Below, piece by piece: positions 1 through 9,875 of a stretch of DNA of 64,000 nt. The stretch lies in the NCBI GenBank assembly GCA_017656265.1, contig JACDOD010000002.1:124001-188000 (forward strand), read 5' to 3'. This DNA comes from Bacillaceae bacterium (GTDB taxonomy: Bacteria > Bacillota > Bacilli > Bacillales > Alkalibacillaceae). Numbering within the stretch: the first letter of the stretch is position 1; each line of letters starts with the position of its first letter. The notes under the pieces are model-generated. The model saw only the letters and a program-made list of their open reading frames with translations, did no database searches and had not been told where the DNA came from. A program made the translations under genes and the position numbers.

Positions 1-307
1 GGGCTGTATGATAGTGGAGTGCATCTTGACCAGCCGATGTTAAAGTCAGAAATACTTTTCGTTCATCTTTTTCTTTACGGATCTTTTTAACGTATCCTTT
101 TTTAATCAGACGTTTAATATGTTCAGAGGCCGTATTATGGGAGACGGATAACTTTTTTGCAATCAGTCCTACCGTTACATCTTGATTTTTTTTTATATGC
201 TGCATAATTCGAACGGCCTGGTGGGTTATTTTTTCCTTGTGTTTATAATGCAGACAATAGTAAATATCCGTCCAATGTTCGTTTAGTTGTTCGATATTTA
301 TGTACAC
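1..307 (-). CDS. MarR-family transcriptional regulator (C-terminus truncated by window edge)
   Basis: Reverse-strand reading from GTG at 307 gives VYINIEQLNEHWTDIYYCLHYKHKEKITHQAVRIMQHIKKNQDVTVGLIAKKLSVSHNTASEHIKRLIKKGYVKKIRKEKDERKVFLTLTSAGQDAL, winged-helix MarR pattern. Confidence 0.75.
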   Translation of the reverse strand, partial: MYINIEQLNEHWTDIYYCLHYKHKEKITHQAVRIMQHIKKNQDVTVGLIAKKLSVSHNTASEHIKRLIKKGYVKKIRKEKDERKVFLTLTSAGQDALHYHTA

Positions 308-321
308 CTTTGATCACCCTT

Positions 322-360
322 TATATCGTTTTATACGATATTATCATATAAAACGATATA
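322..360. promoter_or_regulatory. Inverted repeat TATATCGTTTTAT-N13-ATAAAACGATATA, candidate operator of the divergent MarR gene
   Basis: 13-bp perfect arms at 322-334 and 348-360, just upstream of the MarR start codon. Confidence 0.6.
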
Positions 361-386
361 AAAAATAGCAAGAAAAAATACTTGAT

Positions 387-440
387 AAACTAATCATATT
401 AGTTTAGTATTATAGCTAATAACATTAGTTTTAAACTAAT
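387..440. promoter_or_regulatory. Two related dyads (AAACTAAT-N3-ATTAGTTT and ATTAGTTT-N1-AAACTAAT), candidate TetR operators
   Basis: Dyads at 387-405 and 424-440, same half-site, upstream of the operon that ends in a TetR gene. Confidence 0.55.
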
Positions 441-466
441 AAATTTAATTTTAAGGTGGGATTACG

Positions 467-808
467 ATGCTGTTTTATAACATAAACCTGGCCATTCGTT
501 TTTTATTAGAACTGATTCTTCTGGCTGTTTATAGTTATGCTGGATTTAAGGTTGGAAAGTCTCCTATTTTACACTGGGCAACTGGAATATTGCTTCCTTT
601 AGCCGTAGCAGTTGTTTGGGGGCTGTTTATTTCTCCGAAAGCTCCTATTGATATACCTTATATTTTGCAATTGTCCATGGAAGTATTTCTGTTCGGATTA
701 GCGGTTTTTCTTTTGTACGTTTTCAATTATGTAGGATTAGCAGGTTCTCTTGCTGTCATTTATTTCTTGAATCGTGCCATTTTATTATTTCTTGAAAAGG
801 GGATGTAG
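467..808 (+). CDS. YrdB/DUF2568-like small membrane protein
   Basis: 113 aa, 4 hydrophobic segments; RBS aaggtggg. Confidence 0.65.
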   Translation: MLFYNINLAIRFLLELILLAVYSYAGFKVGKSPILHWATGILLPLAVAVVWGLFISPKAPIDIPYILQLSMEVFLFGLAVFLLYVFNYVGLAGSLAVIYFLNRAILLFLEKGM

Positions 809-810
809 AG

Positions 811-1524
811 ATGAAAGTTACGAAAAAACATCAAGTTTATCAAATTTCTTATATGCCGAGACTTTTCCCGGTCAATTGTTATCTAGTTGAAGAGGAGAAC
901 GGTGTTACTCTTATTGATGCTGCTTTGCCTTATAGTCTAAAATCCATTCTAAGAACCGTCGAACAAATAGGCAAACCTCTTACAGCCATTGTGCTGACTC
1001 ATGCCCATGGGGATCATGTAGGTGCCCTGGATGCTCTAAAAGATGAATTTCCTGATATCCCGGTTTATATTTCGAAACGGGATGCAAAGCTCTTAAAGGG
1101 AGACCGTTCCCTTGAACCAGGGGAACCAGAAACCCCTATTCGGGGAGGGGTACCTAAAAATATTACAACCAGACCTGACGTTTTCATTGAAGAAGGAGAG
1201 AAAATTGGCTCATTGCTTGCCATTGAAACACCCGGGCATACTCCTGGTTCCATGTCATTTCTAGACGTGAGATCTAATATTTTAATTGCGGGAGATGCGT
1301 TACAGACAAAAGGAGGAATAGCTGTATCTGGACAGCTGAAACCTTTATTTCCATTTCCGGCCATGGCGACCTGGAACAAGGAAGCAGCATTGCGGAGTGT
1401 ACGTAAATTGTTAACATATAAGCCTGAAGTACTGGCTGTTGGGCATGGAAAGATGATAGATCATCCCATTCCTTTAATGGAACAGGCGATCCACGAGGCA
1501 GAAAAACATTTGAAACAGGATTAG
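811..1524 (+). CDS. MBL-fold metallo-hydrolase
   Basis: THAHGDHVG motif, ETPGHTPGS. Confidence 0.9.
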   Translation: MKVTKKHQVYQISYMPRLFPVNCYLVEEENGVTLIDAALPYSLKSILRTVEQIGKPLTAIVLTHAHGDHVGALDALKDEFPDIPVYISKRDAKLLKGDRSLEPGEPETPIRGGVPKNITTRPDVFIEEGEKIGSLLAIETPGHTPGSMSFLDVRSNILIAGDALQTKGGIAVSGQLKPLFPFPAMATWNKEAALRSVRKLLTYKPEVLAVGHGKMIDHPIPLMEQAIHEAEKHLKQD

Positions 1525-1543
1525 AACAGGGAGGTAGCAGTAT

Positions 1544-2110
1544 ATGTCACCAAGAAAGGGATTAGATTTGTTAAAAATACTTGAAGCAGCAGCGGAAATT
1601 GCGGACCAGCAAGGACTAGAACAGGTAACTATGGCTTCTCTGGCCAAGCGCCTGGGCATCCGTTCTCCTTCTTTATATAATCATGTAAGCAATTTAAAAG
1701 ACTTACGTAGTAAACTGGCCGCTTATAGTATGAAAAAACTTTATCATATGATGTCTAAGGAAACCGTAGGGAGAGCCGGTGATGATGCCGTTCATGCTAT
1801 GGGCAGAGCCTATATCCAATTTGCTCGCAACCATCCGGGACTATATGAAGCAACATTAATTGCACCAGATCATGAGGATCAGGAAGCCCAAGAAGCCGGA
1901 GATGACATCGTCAACCTCGTTAAACAGGTATTGGAGTTTTACAGGCTTGAAGGAGACCAGGTTCTCCATGCCGTTCGGGTACTGCGAAGCCTGTTGCATG
2001 GTTTTGCGTCCCTTGAGCAAAAGGGAGGATTCGGTCTCCCGCTCGATATTGATCAAACTTTTGAATGGCTGTTAAACACCTTTGTTTCAGGTATTCATCA
2101 AATGAAATAA
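1544..2110 (+). CDS. TetR/AcrR-family regulator (WHG-type C-terminal domain)
   Basis: N-terminal HTH AAEIADQQGLEQVTMASLAKRLGIRSPSLYNHVSNLKDL; C-terminal pattern of the WHG TetR subgroup. Confidence 0.8.
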   Translation: MSPRKGLDLLKILEAAAEIADQQGLEQVTMASLAKRLGIRSPSLYNHVSNLKDLRSKLAAYSMKKLYHMMSKETVGRAGDDAVHAMGRAYIQFARNHPGLYEATLIAPDHEDQEAQEAGDDIVNLVKQVLEFYRLEGDQVLHAVRVLRSLLHGFASLEQKGGFGLPLDIDQTFEWLLNTFVSGIHQMK

Positions 2111-2121
2111 AGGTAAATAAA

Positions 2122-2162
2122 AATCCCTTCAAGATTCCTTTTGGTTAGAGCTTGAAGGGATT
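2122..2162. terminator. Bidirectional hairpin terminator between convergent genes
   Basis: AATCCCTTCAAG...CTTGAAGGGATT. Confidence 0.75.
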
Positions 2163-2169
2163 CTTGCTT

Positions 2170-2652
2170 TTATTCATCCTTTTGCTGATTTTCTTTTTCT
2201 TCGGAACGTTTTGATTTCACATCACCTGGAAAAATGTCATTGGAAAATTCAGTATTCATCTGGGGACTGGTATAGGATGTCCGGTCGTTATAATCTTCAT
2301 GCACCGTTTGGACAACCCATCTCTGAATAAACAAGTGGACAAAAGGCTCGACAAATGTAATAAACAAGGCTGTAAAGAAAGCAGCCAAGAACGCATCTAA
2401 TGGATCGGGGCTGAGCAGTAATCCTGATAGCCATAAAACGAGAAAAAAAAGGCCGAAATCGGCAATAGTTGCAACCAGATTTCCGTAACGCTTTAACAAG
2501 AATAGATCCCCAAGAGCGTAACTGACTCCTGTCAAAATGATGGATAACCAGAAAAGATTCCAGAAACCGGCCTGACCAAACAGGGGGTATACAGAATACA
2601 CTACCGTGGCAATGAGTGCAATTTTAATGCCAATCGCTTGCCAGTGTCTCAT
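2170..2652 (-). CDS. YndM/DUF2512-like membrane protein
   Basis: 160 aa, four TMs, C-terminal charged tail. Confidence 0.65.
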   Translation of the reverse strand: MRHWQAIGIKIALIATVVYSVYPLFGQAGFWNLFWLSIILTGVSYALGDLFLLKRYGNLVATIADFGLFFLVLWLSGLLLSPDPLDAFLAAFFTALFITFVEPFVHLFIQRWVVQTVHEDYNDRTSYTSPQMNTEFSNDIFPGDVKSKRSEEKENQQKDE

Positions 2653-2823
2653 CCTCTAACCTCCAATAAGTTTGTCCTCTATAGACAGTTTATGGTTTTC
2701 TTTTGTTATGATGCCCAATATGCATGCAAAATATAGATGATTTAACACTCATACAGGAAAAAATTAACCTCATTACCATTCATGTTATACTTGAATTAGT
2801 TTCAGAGAAGAGTGGTGATTCGT

Positions 2824-4071
2824 ATGGGAAAGTCTTTTGAAATTTTTAAACAGCGGAACTTTCTGATGTATTGGATTGGCTACTTGTTCTCAGCCATGGG
2901 AGATGCTGTATTCATGTTGACCATTGGCTGGATGGTCGCTGAATTAACAGGTTCAGGTGTATTAATGGGTACGATGCTGTTAATAATGGGGATTCCCCGG
3001 ATTGGGCTCATGCTTTTGGGAGGAGTCATGGTTGACCGGTTTAATCCCAAACGGGTGATGTTTCTGTCAGATGTCCTGAGGGCATTTGTCATGTTCGGTC
3101 TTTTTATTTTCACTGCCGTTGATTGGATGAACCTGTATGTATTATTTGTCACAGCTTTTGTTTTTGGAGCAGTAGATGCATTTTACTGGCCGGGGGTGGA
3201 GTCTTTAAGGCAAAAAATCCTGGACCCTGCAAAATACGTACAAGCTAACAGCATTTTAACAGGTACCTGGCAAACTTCTTATATGGTTGGTCCTTTGATT
3301 GGAGGGTTTTTACTAGTAACAGCGGGTTTTAAAGGAGCATATGCTCTCATTGGACTTGCTTTTCTGGTTTCGGCCGTTACCTTATACTTCATTCGAGTTC
3401 AGATTCAGCAACAGCCAGATACGGCGCAACAGCAGACCAATTCCATCCTGAAAGATTTGCTGGAGGGGGTGCGTTACGTTAAGAAAAGTCCAGTACTACT
3501 AACGATGATTATCGTGGCTATGTTTGCGAATGCCTCCTTTAGTACCCTGAATGTGGGTCTGCCATTTCTGGCAAAGGATTTTGAGGCGGGCGCTGAAGGA
3601 TATAGCTTAATGTCAGCATCCCTTGGGCTGGGGGGGCTGGGAGTGGCTATTTTGCTTGCATTGTTCATTATGATTGAAAAGCCAACCCCCCGAATGGTGT
3701 TCTTGGTTACCTTTCTGCAGGCCAGTGGCATTATGCTGATCAGTTTGACGGGTAATCACTGGCAGGCTGTTCTGTTTATCGCATGGATTGGTGCTATGGG
3801 GGCATTACTGAGTTCGATTGGACCAGGTGTATATCAGCGAATTGTTCCTCCACATATGATGGGGAGGGTGGCCAGTTTTATGATTATCGTGGCTCAAGGA
3901 GCGGCTCCGGTTTCTCAGGCTATATCTGGCTGGTTCATAGATTGGTGGGGTGTCCATAGTATCTTCTTCATTTTTGGCATCGTTGCTATGACAGCTGCTT
4001 TGATCAGCAGCTTTATTCCTGCGGTCCGAAATTACCGGATGACCATCCAATCTGGTGAAATAGAAGGTTAA
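2824..4071 (+). CDS. MFS transporter
   Basis: 12-TM ORF, MFS motif GGVMVDRFNPKRVM. Confidence 0.85.
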   Translation: MGKSFEIFKQRNFLMYWIGYLFSAMGDAVFMLTIGWMVAELTGSGVLMGTMLLIMGIPRIGLMLLGGVMVDRFNPKRVMFLSDVLRAFVMFGLFIFTAVDWMNLYVLFVTAFVFGAVDAFYWPGVESLRQKILDPAKYVQANSILTGTWQTSYMVGPLIGGFLLVTAGFKGAYALIGLAFLVSAVTLYFIRVQIQQQPDTAQQQTNSILKDLLEGVRYVKKSPVLLTMIIVAMFANASFSTLNVGLPFLAKDFEAGAEGYSLMSASLGLGGLGVAILLALFIMIEKPTPRMVFLVTFLQASGIMLISLTGNHWQAVLFIAWIGAMGALLSSIGPGVYQRIVPPHMMGRVASFMIIVAQGAAPVSQAISGWFIDWWGVHSIFFIFGIVAMTAALISSFIPAVRNYRMTIQSGEIEG

Positions 4072-4109
4072 CGAATGATGATTTTAAAAGAAAAGCAGGT
4101 GGATCAATC

Positions 4110-4964
4110 ATGAAAATACGTTTATTTGGCATTCCTGGCTATGCTGGTGCCTTACATTCCGGTACAGAACAGGCTCCGGATTCACTGCGAAAAGTTGGTT
4201 TCGTTGAACGGTTAGAAGAAGCAGGGCTTGTTGTGGAGGATCGAAAAGACATCATACAAGACAGAGAGCTGATCCGTCATAATGTTGCACCTGTCAGAAA
4301 CTGGCCATCTCCAAGAATAGTCTGGGAAGCAGTATACGAAAAAGCTGAAGAAATATTTTGTCCGGAAGAATTTACTCTTCTCATGGGAGGAGACTGCAGC
4401 ATGATGGTCGGGACATATCATGCCTTTCGAAAGGTTCATGGCCCGAACACTCATCTGATTGTAATAGATGGACATGTGGATGTCCATCAGCCACAGGGCG
4501 ATCGCTGTATAGGGGCTGCAGGAATGGGTCTATGGTTTTTGTTAGATCAGGATCGAACCTGGTGGAACTTGAATCCGATTCCTGCTTCGTCAGTGACGGT
4601 GGCAGGAGCACATACGATACCTGCTAATACATATGGTTTGAACATCTTTTCTTTGCAGGATCTGCAGGAAAACAATGGGTTTGAACGACTGGTGCAACAT
4701 ATCCGTTCAATTCCACAGGATGCTAAGATTTTTGTCCATTTTGATGTGGATGTGCTAAATGAGCAAATCATGCCGGCTGCCTATGCGCCCAGTGAAAACG
4801 GCATGAATCAACATCTGGCATCGCAATTATTTGATTATGTATTAAAGGATTCAAGAGTAATGGGAATGGAGATTACAGAGTATTGCCCTGCTAAAGATTC
4901 TGATGGAAAAAGTGCAGAAGTGATTATGCATATGGTTGGAATGTTGAAGAATCGAGAGAATTAA
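4110..4964 (+). CDS. Arginase/agmatinase-family protein
   Basis: GGDCSMMVG, DGHVDVH, HFDVDVLNEQIMPA metal-binding motifs. Confidence 0.85.
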   Translation: MKIRLFGIPGYAGALHSGTEQAPDSLRKVGFVERLEEAGLVVEDRKDIIQDRELIRHNVAPVRNWPSPRIVWEAVYEKAEEIFCPEEFTLLMGGDCSMMVGTYHAFRKVHGPNTHLIVIDGHVDVHQPQGDRCIGAAGMGLWFLLDQDRTWWNLNPIPASSVTVAGAHTIPANTYGLNIFSLQDLQENNGFERLVQHIRSIPQDAKIFVHFDVDVLNEQIMPAAYAPSENGMNQHLASQLFDYVLKDSRVMGMEITEYCPAKDSDGKSAEVIMHMVGMLKNREN

Positions 4965-4996
4965 AAATTAATTTGATAACCGAATACACACCTCAT

Positions 4997-5028
4997 AAAG
5001 CCAGGCTTATGAACACGAGCCTGGCTTT
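4997..5028 (+). terminator. Hairpin terminator
   Basis: AAAGCCAGGCT...AGCCTGGCTTT. Confidence 0.7.
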
Positions 5029-5134
5029 GTTAGCTAAGTGAAGAAAAGATAATTTCAAAAAATTCATATATTATTAAGTTAACAAATAGTAAAATGAATA
5101 GATAAATAGAAACCAATGAGAGGGGATTTTTGGG

Positions 5135-6157
5135 ATGATTGATTTGAGAAGCGATACGGTAACGAAGCCAACGGATGCTATGCGAAAGGCAAGTTATGAA
5201 GCAGAAGTAGGTGACGATGTTTACGGCGAAGACCCTACAGTTAATAAGCTGGAAGAAAAGGCTGCCGAAATTTTGGGGAAAGAGGCTGCCCTTTTTGTGA
5301 CCAGTGGTACACAGGGAAATCAGATTGCGGTTTTGACCCACTGTCAGCCGGGGAATGAAATTATTTTAGAGGCAAATGCCCATATTTTTTTATACGAGGG
5401 AGCGGCTATTTCGGCGTTTGCAGGAGTCCAGCCGCGGACCATCGTTGGAGAAAGGGGTGCGATGGATCCGGAAAAGGTAGAATCTGCCATACGCACGGAG
5501 GACGTTCACTTTCCTGAAACTGGCCTGATCTGTCTGGAAAATACCCATAACAAAGCGGGTGGAGCAGTACTGCCGCTTGAATATATGAAGAAGATTTATC
5601 AGATAGCTCAATCCCATAACGTCCCTGTACACCTGGATGGAGCCCGGCTGTTTAATGCATCAGCAGCAACGAACATACCTGTCCGTGAATTTGCGGCATA
5701 TACTGACACGGTCCAATTCTGTCTGTCAAAAGGACTGGGAGCACCGGTCGGTTCCATTATTGCAGGATCCAAAGAATTTATACATCAGGCAAGAAAATGG
5801 AGAAAACGTTTAGGTGGGGGACTGCGGCAGGCGGGCGTTATTGCGGCGCCGGGCTTGGTGGCGCTGGAAGAAATGACAGAACGGCTAGCGAAGGATCATG
5901 AACATGCGAAAATGCTGGCAGAGGGACTGGAAAATATTGATGGAATCATAATTGAAAACAAGGTAGAAACCAATATTGTCCTTGTTAACGTAGAAGGAAC
6001 CCCATATCATTCGGAATCATTCGTTGAGATGTTAAAACAGGAAGGAATTCTTTCTGGTTCTTTTGGTCCTCATACGATTCGGTTCGTTACCCATTTTGAT
6101 GTATCCCGGGAAGAGATTAAAAAGACCATTGAAATCATTCAGAAACTGGTTGGGTAA
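5135..6157 (+). CDS. ltaE: Low-specificity L-threonine aldolase
   Basis: MIDLRSDTVTKPTDAMR...; PLP lysine region SKGLGAPVGS. Confidence 0.9.
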   Translation: MIDLRSDTVTKPTDAMRKASYEAEVGDDVYGEDPTVNKLEEKAAEILGKEAALFVTSGTQGNQIAVLTHCQPGNEIILEANAHIFLYEGAAISAFAGVQPRTIVGERGAMDPEKVESAIRTEDVHFPETGLICLENTHNKAGGAVLPLEYMKKIYQIAQSHNVPVHLDGARLFNASAATNIPVREFAAYTDTVQFCLSKGLGAPVGSIIAGSKEFIHQARKWRKRLGGGLRQAGVIAAPGLVALEEMTERLAKDHEHAKMLAEGLENIDGIIIENKVETNIVLVNVEGTPYHSESFVEMLKQEGILSGSFGPHTIRFVTHFDVSREEIKKTIEIIQKLVG

Positions 6158-6166
6158 TGAAAAGAA

Positions 6167-6198
6167 AAGCATGTGGCACATAGCAGTGCCGCATGCTT
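6167..6198. terminator. Hairpin terminator
   Basis: AAGCATGTGGCAC...GTGCCGCATGCTT. Confidence 0.6.
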
Positions 6199-6272
6199 AA
6201 AATGATCAGGAATCAACATATATTTTTGCAGATAAGCAGAATGAATACATTTGCATCGATGGGACTGATTTT

Positions 6273-6398
6273 TTACAAGATTTCTACGGTATCAATTTTG
6301 TTATCTGGATAGTCGGAATCATCTCCTGCTACATCAACTGTATTGCTGACGAGGAGAAAACCTGCACAAACAAGAAGAGTAGCAATGAGTTTTTTCAC
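6273..6398 (-). CDS. Candidate secreted pheromone precursor, 41 aa (Phr/NprX-like)
   Basis: GTG start overlaps the stop of the upstream HTH-TPR gene (GTGA); translation VKKLIATLLVCAGFLLVSNTVDVAGDDSDYPDNKIDTVEIL has a signal-peptide-like N-terminus; not in the supplied ORF list because of length. Confidence 0.7.
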   Translation of the reverse strand: MKKLIATLLVCAGFLLVSNTVDVAGDDSDYPDNKIDTVEIL

Positions 6399-7678
6399 TT
6401 GATTTCACCTCCTTGATCAATGGTTTTCAATGTTTCAAAAGCTGATTTAAAATAATCTGACGCCTTTTTGTAATGGCGCAGCTGATAGCAAACCTGTCCG
6501 GCTAATTCAAGAAAATCAAGATACTCTGCATATTCGCCCCTTTCTTTGAAAAGGGGCAGAATAAAGTTTTCGAGTGTTTCGATAAATTCGCCGGAATACA
6601 TATTGTCCTTCAGTTTTTGTTCAAGCACATAAAATTTGTAATAGTATTTTTTGTCGTGGGATTTTTTAGAGAGTCGAATTCCTTCCTGGATTGAGCGGTG
6701 TGCTTCCGGTTTTTTGTTTAGTGAAAATAGGATGGTTGATTTGAGGTATAGTGAGTTAAGCCGGTCATTATCCTGTTTTAGTGAAATAGCTTGTTCGATA
6801 TATTCCAGAGCTTTTTGTTTATTGGTGTTTTTATACGTATAAGCTAAATTGTGATAGGCCATGGCTCTGGCTGTTTGAGTGCTGCGTCTGGGCTCAGCCT
6901 CAAGAATTTTTTCCAGAATAGCAATGGCATACTGGTCATCACCGACTAAATTGTAATTAATGGCCAGCAGCATCTGGGTATCAATCATTCTTGGGTAACA
7001 CAGGTTAGACTGGAATAGGTCCAGTGCCTTCTTTGCATATTCGATGGACAGGTGATTTTTATTAAGTCTTGCCAGTGATAAAGCAAGGTAATAATATAAG
7101 TCCGCATCTTTCAGCGTGAGTTCATCTTCAGCAATCGGAACTGCCTGAAAAAAATAATGACAGGCAGTATTAAACTCATAGTTTTTGTAATGGTATATAC
7201 CTGAAAACTTTTTAAAGTAATAGATATACTCTCTGGAGAAAAGGTCTTGATAATAATTGAGTTGTTGTAATAAATCTGAAGCATCTTTCCTGAGGTTCGA
7301 AAATAGCAGGTGTCTGAAATAGATCAGCTGATAAAATAAGTAGATTCGGTGCAATGGATGAAAATTTTGTTCATCGATATAAGCTTTACATTTTAACCTG
7401 GCTTGTTTGGCGTTGGAAACATCTTTTTCTTCCATAAAATGGAGCCATTGAAACAGTTGGGATTTAATGACATCTTCATTGTCGTGTGTCTGTAGAATCT
7501 GATGGTAATCATGAATCTTAAGACGCTGGCATAGTTCCATGAAAGTTTGGTCCGTCGGGTGAATCGTTCCATTTTCCAGTTTGCTTAAGTAGGATATGGA
7601 GCAGATCCCCTGGGCTAATTCTTCCTGGGTCATTCCTTTTCTTTTTCTGAAATGTTTGACCAGTTTCCCCTTCTCCAT
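6395..7678 (-). CDS. HTH-TPR regulator, RRNPP type (NprR/PlcR-like), R1
   Basis: N-terminal XRE HTH (KHFRKRKGMTQEELAQGICSISYLSKLENGTI) followed by TPR-like helices; ~430 aa. Confidence 0.8.
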   Translation of the reverse strand: MEKGKLVKHFRKRKGMTQEELAQGICSISYLSKLENGTIHPTDQTFMELCQRLKIHDYHQILQTHDNEDVIKSQLFQWLHFMEEKDVSNAKQARLKCKAYIDEQNFHPLHRIYLFYQLIYFRHLLFSNLRKDASDLLQQLNYYQDLFSREYIYYFKKFSGIYHYKNYEFNTACHYFFQAVPIAEDELTLKDADLYYYLALSLARLNKNHLSIEYAKKALDLFQSNLCYPRMIDTQMLLAINYNLVGDDQYAIAILEKILEAEPRRSTQTARAMAYHNLAYTYKNTNKQKALEYIEQAISLKQDNDRLNSLYLKSTILFSLNKKPEAHRSIQEGIRLSKKSHDKKYYYKFYVLEQKLKDNMYSGEFIETLENFILPLFKERGEYAEYLDFLELAGQVCYQLRHYKKASDYFKSAFETLKTIDQGGEIK

Positions 7679-8211
7679 AAATGCTCCTTTCATGTCTTTT
7701 TTATGCCTACATCCTACCAGATCATTCCTGAGATGACAGTCGATTCTTGGCGACAGTAAAAAAACGAAACTTATGCCCTAGAGGTATTTTCTTTCATAGG
7801 GGATTGGACATGTGAAAAACAGGTATTTTCCAAGTTTAATCATGCCCTCGTAATAGGAAAAGAGATTCAATTTTTTTTAAATGACTTAAGTAAGCAGGTA
7901 AATAAATTCCTTAAATTTATATAATAGGAACATAATAACAGTGAGGAAGGTTGAAAAATTTAATACAATAAATGCAAGACTTCCAGATTATGCGTATACC
8001 CCATGCGAATTTTGGAAAAAGATCTGAAACATGAAAACACACAGCAAAAAAGGTTTCTATCTTACATCAGTATAGTCTTTTGTCTAATCTGACAATTGGT
8101 GCTGATTCGTCATTTACATTTTAAGCAGAAGTGTGTAATATGAATGTAATAGGACTTTTTTACCAATGCCCCTTCTTTTTCCCTGGCTAAAGGTCCGCGG
8201 GAGGTTTCGCC

Positions 8212-9855
8212 TTGCGTTTTATTTTTTTAATCACCAGTATGCTGATTTTAATAGTGGGTCTGTACTATTATTCTCCGGAAATAAATCAATGGCTAACATC
8301 CTCAAAACTCTCCCAGAAATCAGAGGAAGCAGAAGATCTTATTTATTTCTTTGTGACTATTACGGAAAACAAGCATGCAGATTATACTTTTTCAGATATC
8401 AATCAAATGGATTTGCTGGAAAGTCTAGAAAAAGGAGATCCTCAACTGGAGATCGTTTTTCAGGAAGGTACAAAAGAAGGACCTGAAGACAATTATTTTG
8501 GCTATGGAGAGACAAAGTCAAATGCTCTTATTGAACTTAGGGGAAACACAACCCGTAATGCTGTCCAAAAATCCTATAAAATTCGTCTGAATAATGATGC
8601 TGGACTTTGGAATGGCAAGCAAATTCTGAATTTAAATAAGCATCCCTTTGATTTCTTAAAAGTTCGCAATAAATTGAGCTTTGATTACTTTGACCTCATT
8701 CCAAACATTCCCTCTCTTAAAACACAGTTTGTTCAATTATATGTAAAAGATCTAACGAAAAATCCTCCAGATAGAGATTTCACCGACTACGGATTATTTA
8801 CATTAATTGAAGAACCTAACAAGCGATTTTTAGTTTCTGCAGAAATGGATCCAGATGGCTATTTATATAAGGCGAAAAGCTTTGAGTTTCACAGGTATCC
8901 GAATAAATTAAGGTCAAGGTATGATTCCTTATATGATGAAAAGGAGTTTGAAAGGATTCTTCAAATTGAAGGAAGGAGCTATCACGAAAAGCTTCTTATG
9001 ATGCTCGAGGATGTCAATAATGAACAATTAAGCATTAATCAAGTTATAGATAAACATTTTGATCGGGACAATTATCTTACCTGGTTAGCTGTTAATATTC
9101 TCTTCGGCAACCTCGATACAAGCAGTCAGAACTTTTACCTTTACAGTCCTCTCTATTCCGACAAGTGGTATTTTCTCCCCTGGGATTATGATGGAGCCTG
9201 GGATTTTTATTGGCAACGAGGGTCAAGACAGGAGTATTTACCGCCATGGAGGGAAGGGATTCAAAATTACGGAAGTGTAGTTTTGCATCGCCGTTTTTTT
9301 CAGGACCCTAACAATGTAAAGGAACTGACTCAAAAAATTGAATCACTGATGTCCGTTATTAATGAGGAGAACACCAGAGATTTGTTATCTTTTTATTACC
9401 CAGTTGTGCAGCCCATCATCACCCGGCCGCCAGACTCAAAGGAAGCCCCAGTAGATATTTCCCGTTATGATGAACAATTTTGGGATTTAATACAGGTGCC
9501 TATGAGAAATCGGGAGCGTTTTTATCATAGTCTTGAAAAACCAATGCCTTTTTTCTTAGGGGAACCAGAAATCAAGGAGAAAAAAATCCTGTTTCGGTGG
9601 CAAGAAACCTATGATCCACAGGGCGATAAGATCTCTTACTTGTTTCAACTGAGTATAGAACCATCTTTTTCTTCCATCATGTATGAACAAGAAGTCCATA
9701 ATCGTACACAGCTGACTATCCCCATGCCTGATTCAGGAATGTATTACTGGCGGGTGATTGTATCGGATCATAAAGGAAATAAGCAAATTGCCTTTGACAG
9801 CTATGAACCAGAGGGTGCATATTACCATGGGGTTAAAGCAATGGAGGTACCATAA
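8212..9855 (+). CDS. CotH kinase-family protein, N-terminal TM anchor
   Basis: TTG start with GGGAGG RBS; LRGNTTRNAVQKSYKIRLN and LPWDYDGAWDF motifs. Confidence 0.8.
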   Translation: MRFIFLITSMLILIVGLYYYSPEINQWLTSSKLSQKSEEAEDLIYFFVTITENKHADYTFSDINQMDLLESLEKGDPQLEIVFQEGTKEGPEDNYFGYGETKSNALIELRGNTTRNAVQKSYKIRLNNDAGLWNGKQILNLNKHPFDFLKVRNKLSFDYFDLIPNIPSLKTQFVQLYVKDLTKNPPDRDFTDYGLFTLIEEPNKRFLVSAEMDPDGYLYKAKSFEFHRYPNKLRSRYDSLYDEKEFERILQIEGRSYHEKLLMMLEDVNNEQLSINQVIDKHFDRDNYLTWLAVNILFGNLDTSSQNFYLYSPLYSDKWYFLPWDYDGAWDFYWQRGSRQEYLPPWREGIQNYGSVVLHRRFFQDPNNVKELTQKIESLMSVINEENTRDLLSFYYPVVQPIITRPPDSKEAPVDISRYDEQFWDLIQVPMRNRERFYHSLEKPMPFFLGEPEIKEKKILFRWQETYDPQGDKISYLFQLSIEPSFSSIMYEQEVHNRTQLTIPMPDSGMYYWRVIVSDHKGNKQIAFDSYEPEGAYYHGVKAMEVP

Positions 9856-9875
9856 TCCAGGCTGGAGGCAGGAGT

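Noticed and set aside
7694-8211. Possible c-di-GMP riboswitch upstream of the Pel-like operon
   Set aside because: Looked for GEMM-type conserved segments by eye and found none; a covariance-model scan would be decisive.
8166-8486. 106-aa ORF overlapping the CotH-like start
   Set aside because: Out of frame with the clearly conserved CotH reading frame, no independent support.
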